From positions 70,783,451 through 70,847,450 of the forward strand of contig NC_090252.1 of the NCBI RefSeq assembly GCF_037325665.1: DNA of 64,000 nt. The letters are read 5' to 3'. Positions 57,454-64,000 of the stretch are shown here, one piece after another; the first letter of the stretch is position 1; each line of letters starts with the position of its first letter. The notes beneath the pieces were generated by a model, which was not told where the DNA came from, made no database searches, and saw only the letters and a program-made list of their open reading frames with translations. Source of the stretch: Littorina saxatilis. Taxonomy: Eukaryota; Mollusca; Gastropoda; Littorinimorpha; Littorinidae. The translations under genes were made by a program, and so were the position numbers.

Positions 57454-58449
57454 TGTTCTGCGCGAACTTAGAATCCGGTTTCATTCTAGAATGGACCGGG
57501 TCCAGGTTGGAATTCTAACCCTGCGCAAGTACAGGGGTGCCATTCTAGAATGAAACCCTTGAATAAAGGGGGCCGTAATGTTTGTAGGTAAGACAGAGTT
57601 GTCTTCCCTTGAATTATCTCCACCTGCACCTTCCCTTTGATAAAATGGGGCTGATTTGTCTACCCCTGAAAAAAATCCTTTGGTGATCTTGCGATGTCAT
57701 GTCCTGTCAAGAAAGTTGACACTCCTGAGTACCCAATAAACAAAGGCAGACCATAGCAAGGGGGACTACCAGGGCGGTATTGTTTGCAGGGCAGTTGTTT
57801 TTGTGATGAGAGCCGGTTGCGGCCGCTTGCAATGTCAGCGCTGTCTCCCTCTCGGAAATGTCCGGTTTTTTGACAATTTTTTTGACAGACAGACAGACAG
57901 ACGGTCAGACCGACTAACCGACAGACAGACCAACAGAAGGACAGAGTGAGGTATAGAGCTGTTGTCACAGGTTTAAAAAAAAGTTGACATTATATCTTCA
58001 CAATTCAGAAGACCAACTTCATGTATATGAATAAGATTAAAAGTTACAAGCGAGATCGGCAAAACACTGTCAGTCCGGAAATTTCCGTCCGTAGCGATCA
58101 GTGCTGAGTGTCTCTCAAAATCGTAATCACTTTCAGAACATCACAATCCCAATTCACGATGTCTTTGAGTAAAGTGTAAAAAACCCGAGAAAAAAAACCC
58201 AACCAAACACACAAAAAACAAAAACAAACAGAAAATCCACATTTGTGGCTTTGGCTGTGTGATAGTCTAACTGAAATGACTATTCCAACTTGGACCCAAA
58301 TTCCAACCTTGCGCACGGTCGATTCTAGAATGGACCAGCAACAAGGGTTTCATTCTAGAATGGCACCCCTGTACTTGCGCAGGGTTAGAATTCCAACCTG
58401 GACCCGGTCCATTCTAGAATGAAACCGGATTCTAAGTTCGCGCAGAACA
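57454..58449. mobile_element. 1-kb TIR element with about 105-bp inverted ends
   Basis: The ends start TGTTCTGCGCGAACTTAGAA and match inverted over 57454-57558 and 58347-58449. Flanked by a 4-bp duplication CATT. The repeats contain tctagaatg palindromes. The interior has no transposase frame. A 4-bp duplication with TGT ends is reminiscent of Ginger-type elements, but this is only a resemblance. In the module 1 A-B intron. Confidence 0.8.
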
Positions 58450-58599
58450 CATTCAAACAGTTAACAATTTAACAGTAATGGGTCCATTCTGAGGGTACCT
58501 TCGTTATAATGACATTCAGTGATGTCCCTTGGCCCCTGCGGTCTGTAAACCAAATTTCCCCTACCAGAATTTCCTGAATTTCCCCGATCCTGATCGTTT

Positions 58600-61500
58600 T
58601 ACCCCCTTTTCCCCTGCCCACATTCTTGGAGGAGGTTTCGTCTTCGTCTGAGAACTTCTTTGGATCGTCACAAGCAACTTGGAACTTTACATCATCGTGT
58701 GAAAGGAGATTTGAATGGCGATGTGGTGAAGTGAACTAAAAAAGAAAATGGCGGCTCCGGCTACTCGGCGCTACTTTCTGTTTACATTTATCCTACTTTG
58801 GACTCTCGCTAGGAATTCTGTACCAGACAAGGTAGGTGATGAACATTCTTTCACACCCCAGACATTCTACAACTGCATAGGGCACTTAGATAGACCAGTT
58901 GCTCATGTCATCAACCAAACGCTCCAAATTTCGAACCCAACTTCTGTCATTCTTTGGATTCGACACACCAGACACAGAATCGCAAAATACCAACTTCTGA
59001 CATTTGAACACCCTAGATCAAAACTCGTCCTTCTTCTCGTCAGTGGAGTTGAAACTAACCCAGGCCCAAGACAACCAAGATTTCCCTGTGTGCTGTGTGG
59101 GAAAGCATGCAAGAAGCATGACAAGGCGCTAGCCTGCGACGACTGTGACAAATGGACACACAAAGACTGCCTCGGCATGACTACACATTCTTATGATCAG
59201 CTCGGGGAATGCACTGATCTCTGGTATTGTCCAAAGTGCAAGAGCCTACATAAGTCGACAACGATTTATTCCAACCCACCAGACTCTAGTGATTCGTCCA
59301 TTCTGATACAACCACCAAGCCCCAATACATCCATCAACCTCTCAACAACGCCAAACGCAGCTGATGAAGAACACGCTACAATAAACCTATCCCACCTATC
59401 CCAGACCTCTCACACCCCTTCTGATATTTCATCAAGCCTACCATCAACATCAGGCTCGTCCAATAACCTTACTTCTTCAAGCAACTCGACAGACGACCCT
59501 CTCACAGACATCGGCGCACCTGGAAACACATCTTCCCCCAGACCCCAGAGACCAACCTACACCCGCAGGTCAGACAACAGAAACATGATTAGAGTTCTCA
59601 ACATCAACTTTTACAGCGCAAGGAATAAGGGAAAAGACATAGAAGTACTTGTCGAATCCACATTACCAGATATAATCATCGGTACCGAGACATGGCTACA
59701 CGACGGAATAAATTCAGAGGAACTATTTCCCGCAAAATTAGGCTACAAAGTAGACAGAAGAGACCGGCCAACACAAGCTTATGGAGGAGTCCTAATAGCA
59801 TCCAAAGTTGAATTAGAACTACACAACATCTACAAAGCAAAAGACGTAGAACTCATTACTGGAACTTTCAAGACCTGCGGCCGACACAAAAAAGTAACAG
59901 TGGCAGCGTATTACCGACCACCAAATAGAACAGACACTGAGTACATGAAATCAAGTGAAGACGAATTCAAAAAATTAAAGAAAGCTAACAAAAACAATGT
60001 CCTCCTCGTCGCCGGCGATTTCAACGCTCCTGATATTAACTGGTCCTCCAACACCATCGAAGGACACCGATATCCATCAAGAGTAAACAAGAGCATTCTT
60101 GACATTGCCGCAGACAATGATCTTGAACAAATAGTAAATTTTCCCACAAGAGAAAACAACACCCTGGATATACTGATGACATCACATCCCACATTTTCAA
60201 TACGCTGCAAACCCCTACCACCAATAGGCAAAAGTGATCACGACATCGTACTGTACGACACCCTACTTCGCCCAATAAGAAAGAGACCCCCACGACGCAA
60301 GATCTACCAGTGGAAGAAGGCGAACGTTGACGCAATTAGAAAGGACCTACGCGAACACGCAGAGGAAGTAAAGGCCAACCCCGCCTTCATCGCAACGAAA
60401 GAAAGCTTCTGGGCCCATTTCAAACACAAAATAGCCCAAGTTATTGAAAAACACGTTCCGACCAAACTCACGCCGCGCAAGCACACTCATCCTTGGATTG
60501 ACACCGAGATTCGCCGAGCAATTCGAAGGAAGCAGAGAGCGCATAAGAAGGCTAGAAAATCCGGGAAGAAGAAAGACAAGGACAGATACAAACGATTGCA
60601 AGCCCAAGCTAGATATGAAATAAGAAGAGCAAGCAAGAGTTACCTTGAGGACATTGTAAGCGAAGACTTCACTAAGGCACCCAAGAAATTCTGGTCGCAT
60701 GTACGAAGCAAAGGTCAAGACTCATCGGGTATAGCCCCTCTGAAGAGCAAGGATGGCTTCTTAAAGAGCGACAGTGTGAGCAAGGCTGAAATCTTAAACT
60801 CTCAATTTCAGTCTGTCTTCACAAATGAGGACACACAAAATATTCCCAACAAAGGCGTGAGCAAGTACCCAGCCATGAAGAATATCCTCGTTGCTGAAGC
60901 CGGGGTACTGAAGCTGCTGAGAAACCTCAATCCCCACAAGGCGACTGGACCAGATGAAATACCTGCTTTTCTACTGAAGACAGCAGCTGAAGAAATAGCA
61001 CCTATCTTAACAAGGATGTTCCAAATGTCGATTGATGGAGGAAAAACACCCCAGGACTGGAAGGAGGCCCTAGTCGTCCCTATATTTAAAAAAGGAGACA
61101 AACACCATCCCGCGAATTACCGTCCTGTATCACTCACATCAATCACATGCAAGATCCTCGAACATATAGTCCATAGCACCATAATGCAACATCTTCAAAA
61201 GAACAACATCCTTACTGACGTCCAGCACGGTTTCCGGAAGCAACGATCCTGTGAATCCCAGCTCATAGTGACAGTGCACGACATCGCACAAAACCTTGCC
61301 AAGAAAAATCAAGTGGACACTGTCCTACTGGATTTTTCGAAAGCTTTCGACAAGGTTCCTCACCAGCGCCTTCAGCACAAACTCCACTATTACGGAGTTC
61401 GGGGTTCCACTCTAAACTGGATTCAATCTTTCCTGTCCGACAGAACACAAAGGGTGGCAATCGAGGGCGTCCAATCAACACCAGCACCAGTAACATCAGG

Positions 61501-62672
61501 CGTGCCCCAAGGCACAGTGCTAGGACCCCTCCTATTCCTGCTATATATTAACGACATGCCAGACGTCGTGAAAAATTCCAAAGTAAAACTGTTTGCTGAC
61601 GACAGCCTCCTGTTTAGAAACATCTCAAATCAACAAGACCAGATGCTGCTCCAACAAGACCTGGAAGCGCTAGAGAAATGGGAGCAAGAATGGCAAATGG
61701 AGTTCAACCCAAGCAAATGTGTGGTAATGAACATCATGCCAAACAAGAATAAGATACTTCTTCCATCCAACTACCACCTCCATGGACAGACTCTTGAAAC
61801 AACGACAGAGAGTAAATATCTAGGTGTTACTATTACAAGTAACCTTTCTTGGGGCAGGCACGTAGAAACAGCTGCAGCGAAGGGAAACAGGACAGTCGGC
61901 TTCCTCCGAAGGAACTTCAAGGAGTGCACTCCAAAAGTGAAAGCGGCAACCTACATCACAATGGTCCGCCCCACCCTTGAGTATGCCTCGACTGTCTGGA
62001 ATCCGCACGAACAACAGCACAACAACCTGCTCGAGTCAGTCCAAAAAAGAGCGGCCAGATATGTCCACAATAACTACAGGGAAAAAGAGCCTGGCACCGT
62101 CACCAACATGCTGACAAACTTAGGATGGAAGAGCCTCGAAGAACGAAGACATAACAGTCGACTAGCGATGATGTTTAAAATTAAAAATGACATGGTCGGC
62201 ATTGACAAGACCGCGTTTCTCAAACCATCAGACACGAGAACGAGAGGGAATAGGATCCACCAAGAACAGGACTACCACCCTTCACTGTCCCACTCCTTTT
62301 TTCCGCGGACAACATCAGAGTGGAACAAGCTCCCGATCTCCACCACATCCGCCCCCTCCCTTGAGTCGTTCATGTCACGACTCGGTGGCAGCAGAGCCCT
62401 GCAGCCATCCACCTCCCTCCCATAGCCGTTGATGGATTGTACAAAGTTTTAATAACCCCAAAACCTAGCCAAGCTCCTCTCCACTGCCCTCCTGCATCCC
62501 CTATACCCCCCCCCCCCCCCCCCCCCCTCCCCCAGCTTTGGCTTTTTAACTTCCTTACACGACTGGCACAGACCGCAATGGGGGCCAACAGTGTATGGAC
62601 ATCACCGCGGGACCTTCAACATCCAAGAAATTGGATCCGGTCCCCCACGGGAAGAAGAAGAAGAAAAATGAT
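58600..62672 (+). mobile_element. Non-LTR retrotransposon (LINE, APE type), apparently full length
   Basis: A LINE with a single long frame, a GC-rich 3' UTR containing a 20-bp C run and a short (GAA)n-type 3' end. The 5' limit is uncertain: I place it in the untranslated region before 58748. It sits antisense to the host gene in the module 1 A-B intron, with its 3' end about 210 bp from the A1 donor. I could not find a clear target duplication. Confidence 0.85.
58748..62425 (+). CDS. LINE polyprotein: PHD-type finger, APE endonuclease, reverse transcriptase
   Basis: 1,225 codons without interruption, ATG in AAAATGGCG context. A hydrophobic start is followed by a PHD-like Cys/His finger at about residues 113-164 (CVLC...CDDC..W.H..C...WYCPKC), then a Ser/Thr/Pro-rich linker. 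The APE-type endonuclease spans about 281-505 (NIN, ET.LH, GDFNAP at 423-428, SDHDI at 496-500). The reverse transcriptase spans about 770-1030: A motif LDFSKAFDKV 861-870, B motif SGVPQGTVLGPLLF 917-930, catalytic FADD 949-952. All catalytic motifs are present, which with the open frame suggests recent insertion. Family: Jockey/CR1/I group of LINEs. The PHD finger fused to the pol frame is known from invertebrate LINEs; the exact clade needs a tree. Confidence 0.95.
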   Translation: MAAPATRRYFLFTFILLWTLARNSVPDKVGDEHSFTPQTFYNCIGHLDRPVAHVINQTLQISNPTSVILWIRHTRHRIAKYQLLTFEHPRSKLVLLLVSGVETNPGPRQPRFPCVLCGKACKKHDKALACDDCDKWTHKDCLGMTTHSYDQLGECTDLWYCPKCKSLHKSTTIYSNPPDSSDSSILIQPPSPNTSINLSTTPNAADEEHATINLSHLSQTSHTPSDISSSLPSTSGSSNNLTSSSNSTDDPLTDIGAPGNTSSPRPQRPTYTRRSDNRNMIRVLNINFYSARNKGKDIEVLVESTLPDIIIGTETWLHDGINSEELFPAKLGYKVDRRDRPTQAYGGVLIASKVELELHNIYKAKDVELITGTFKTCGRHKKVTVAAYYRPPNRTDTEYMKSSEDEFKKLKKANKNNVLLVAGDFNAPDINWSSNTIEGHRYPSRVNKSILDIAADNDLEQIVNFPTRENNTLDILMTSHPTFSIRCKPLPPIGKSDHDIVLYDTLLRPIRKRPPRRKIYQWKKANVDAIRKDLREHAEEVKANPAFIATKESFWAHFKHKIAQVIEKHVPTKLTPRKHTHPWIDTEIRRAIRRKQRAHKKARKSGKKKDKDRYKRLQAQARYEIRRASKSYLEDIVSEDFTKAPKKFWSHVRSKGQDSSGIAPLKSKDGFLKSDSVSKAEILNSQFQSVFTNEDTQNIPNKGVSKYPAMKNILVAEAGVLKLLRNLNPHKATGPDEIPAFLLKTAAEEIAPILTRMFQMSIDGGKTPQDWKEALVVPIFKKGDKHHPANYRPVSLTSITCKILEHIVHSTIMQHLQKNNILTDVQHGFRKQRSCESQLIVTVHDIAQNLAKKNQVDTVLLDFSKAFDKVPHQRLQHKLHYYGVRGSTLNWIQSFLSDRTQRVAIEGVQSTPAPVTSGVPQGTVLGPLLFLLYINDMPDVVKNSKVKLFADDSLLFRNISNQQDQMLLQQDLEALEKWEQEWQMEFNPSKCVVMNIMPNKNKILLPSNYHLHGQTLETTTESKYLGVTITSNLSWGRHVETAAAKGNRTVGFLRRNFKECTPKVKAATYITMVRPTLEYASTVWNPHEQQHNNLLESVQKRAARYVHNNYREKEPGTVTNMLTNLGWKSLEERRHNSRLAMMFKIKNDMVGIDKTAFLKPSDTRTRGNRIHQEQDYHPSLSHSFFPRTTSEWNKLPISTTSAPSLESFMSRLGGSRALQPSTSLP

Positions 62673-62882
62673 TGACACATGACCCCCGTCATTGTAAAAG
62701 AAATCCTCAATCCACAACAGTTGGCAAGCATCGTTCACAACTTGGAAAGTGCGAGAAAAAAAATGGCACAGGCCAAAAACGTTTGGGTTGAGGTACAAAA
62801 AAAGTGCTGGTAATTTTCCAGGCCAAGTATAGAGAGAGTGTAAAACTAAGAAGGAAACTCAATCCACTGTCCATGAGCTTAC

Positions 62883-63032
62883 CATCCATATCTCCAAATT
62901 TGTGGACCCTGCGCACATGGGAGAGGTAGTTTTTGATGTTGGATTGGATGCAAGGACAGACTGGACACCAGTAGACAACTCTGGTAATCTCTTCTGCCAT
63001 CTCCCTGTAGCTTCCCTCCCCTTTCGCCTCAC
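62883..63032 (-). CDS. Module 1 exon A: single C2H2 finger exon
   Basis: 150 bp, phase 1-1, GTTTGCAG|GTGAGG acceptor and GATG|GTAAGC donor. Encodes (G)EAKGEGSYREMAEEITRVVY, then WCPVCPCIQSNIKNYLSH with HVRRVH, FGDMD. Zinc ligands C-x2-C, 12, H-x4-H are intact, but the finger body diverges from the CxxPY type. It is the right-most, most 5' element of the array seen here; its acceptor requires an exon further right, beyond 63,033. Confidence 0.82.
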
Positions 63033-64000
63033 CTGCAAACAACACACACCTTGTTAGCATCAAAGCATTAACAGAATAGGAGCTGTGAAAGTCTTCATAA
63101 CACCTTCAAGACAGAACATTCGGCCTGCCATTATCACTGTTTGTGCAGATTCAGTCTCAACAATAAACATTACAGCTATCCATGACGAAACAGACAAATC
63201 ATCCACACAGTTCCTATTGAGAGAAATTTGCAGAGTTTTAACCGTAAGCAGAAATGTAGTGTGTTGCTTGGGGACTATCACATGTACTTTTAAGTACAGT
63301 AACATAGTTGGACGAAGATGAAATTAGAAGTAATGACACTTTAAAAGGAACGCCTCTCATATACACTACCCGTCATATAAATATAAGCCAGATGCATTTC
63401 AGAGCAGATCTTTCTGATGAGGCCGTTTTAATGTAAAACCAGTTATAAATGTGACTCACTAAAAAGATCATTCGTTGCCCACCTTGTTCAGAAAACAGAT
63501 TGAGTTTACATGAGGTAGTGTCTAAACAGTGGAACCTACAATACAGACACCCCCTAAAATCATATTCGCAAAATCAAGGTTCCCTCGTTAAAATTGACAA
63601 AAAATCAGAACTGCTAAAATGAAACCTGTTTGGCATGTTGGTCTAACAATGACATTATGGCAAGCTGAATGATGTAGGTGTCATTCCTCTGAGAAGCCGT
63701 AAAAGGTAACGAGACAAAAAAAACACGTTACATTTCAGTAACTCCTCTACGCATCCCCTTTCTTTCTTTATTTGGTGTTTAACGTCGTTTTCAACCACGA
63801 AGGTTACATCGCGACGGGGAAAGGGGGGGAGATGGGATAGAGCCACTTGTTAATTGTTTCTTGTTCACAAAAGCACTAATCAAAAAATTGCTCCAGGGGC
63901 ACGCATCCCCTTCAAACTTTCCGTGATTTATGCCAACACATGTCGTAAAGTACATACAGAATTTTAAGTAATTGGAGACATTAGATCTGCTGTTATTTGA
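63033..64000. other. Sequence upstream of module 1: no exon seen
   Basis: Nearly 1 kb of AT-rich sequence with a TIR end 'aacagtggaacct' near 63526 and a truncated SINE. No ATG-containing exon with a phase 1 donor could be recognised, so the 5' part of module 1 lies outside. Confidence 0.6.
63761..63900 (-). mobile_element. Family 1 SINE copy, truncated, reverse
   Basis: 3' part of family 1 flanked by acgcatcccctt (63749-63760, 63901-63912). Confidence 0.9.

Overview
The window is animal nuclear DNA, most likely from a gastropod mollusc. Coding sequence sits in small exons with GT/AG introns. Between the exons lie CA/GA microsatellites, many private minisatellites, tRNA-derived SINEs and several families of small TIR elements. 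One SINE family has a 3' end related to 'gacgttaaacaccaaataaa', which I associate with marine snail genomes. The species is an inference; the eukaryotic nature is plain from the sequence.

The main content is one tandem array of C2H2 zinc-finger (ZF) modules, all on the minus strand and so read from right to left. Each module has three exons. Exon A is short and has a single C2H2 finger. Exon B is 50-77 bp and encodes a short linker. Exon C is 0.7-1.3 kb and carries a non-canonical Cys/His motif followed by six C2H2 fingers, then the stop. Seven modules are complete: M1 62883-63032/57168-57217/56060-56860; M2 52551-52670/50304-50380/48089-49342; M3 44276-44413/42449-42501/40590-41549; M4 37934-38059/37296-37345/35999-36706; M5 31506-31634/30293-30345/27785-28480; M6 18303-18449/16355-16410/14481-15752; M7 9273-9494/8810-8865/6177-7469. 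An eighth begins with its A exon (173-331) and runs off the left edge. All eight A exons are phase 1-1, all seven B exons are phase 1-0 and all seven C exons enter in phase 0, so the modules are interchangeable by splicing. No A exon has a start codon of its own and I found no repeated first exon between modules. The array may therefore be the alternative 3' part of one locus (the architecture of insect lola or mod(mdg4)), or a row of paralogous genes whose first exons I cannot see.

The spacers and introns are filled with repeats. From right to left the main items are: a whole-looking 1,225-codon LINE antisense in the M1 A-B intron, next to a 1-kb element with about 105-bp TIRs; a 0.95-kb TTAA-flanked palindromic element in the M2 A-B intron; several SINEs with clear target-site duplications; and a three-level nest in the M5-M6 spacer. 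In that nest a SINE (21961-25711) was hit by a tRNA-SINE (22037-22312) and then by a 3.16-kb TIR DNA transposon (22364-25522, 5-bp duplication ACTAA). The transposon itself encodes a spliced 223-aa five-finger ZF protein. Minisatellites are exceptionally dense. Several seem to have grown out of the splice sites of the ZF exons (A8 and A2 donors, A5 and C5 acceptors), and others form the in-frame tails of C2, C6 and C7.

If expressed, the array gives nuclear, sequence-specific DNA-binding proteins. Finger 6 is nearly constant and fingers 1-5 diverge, as expected of a family of related but different DNA readers.
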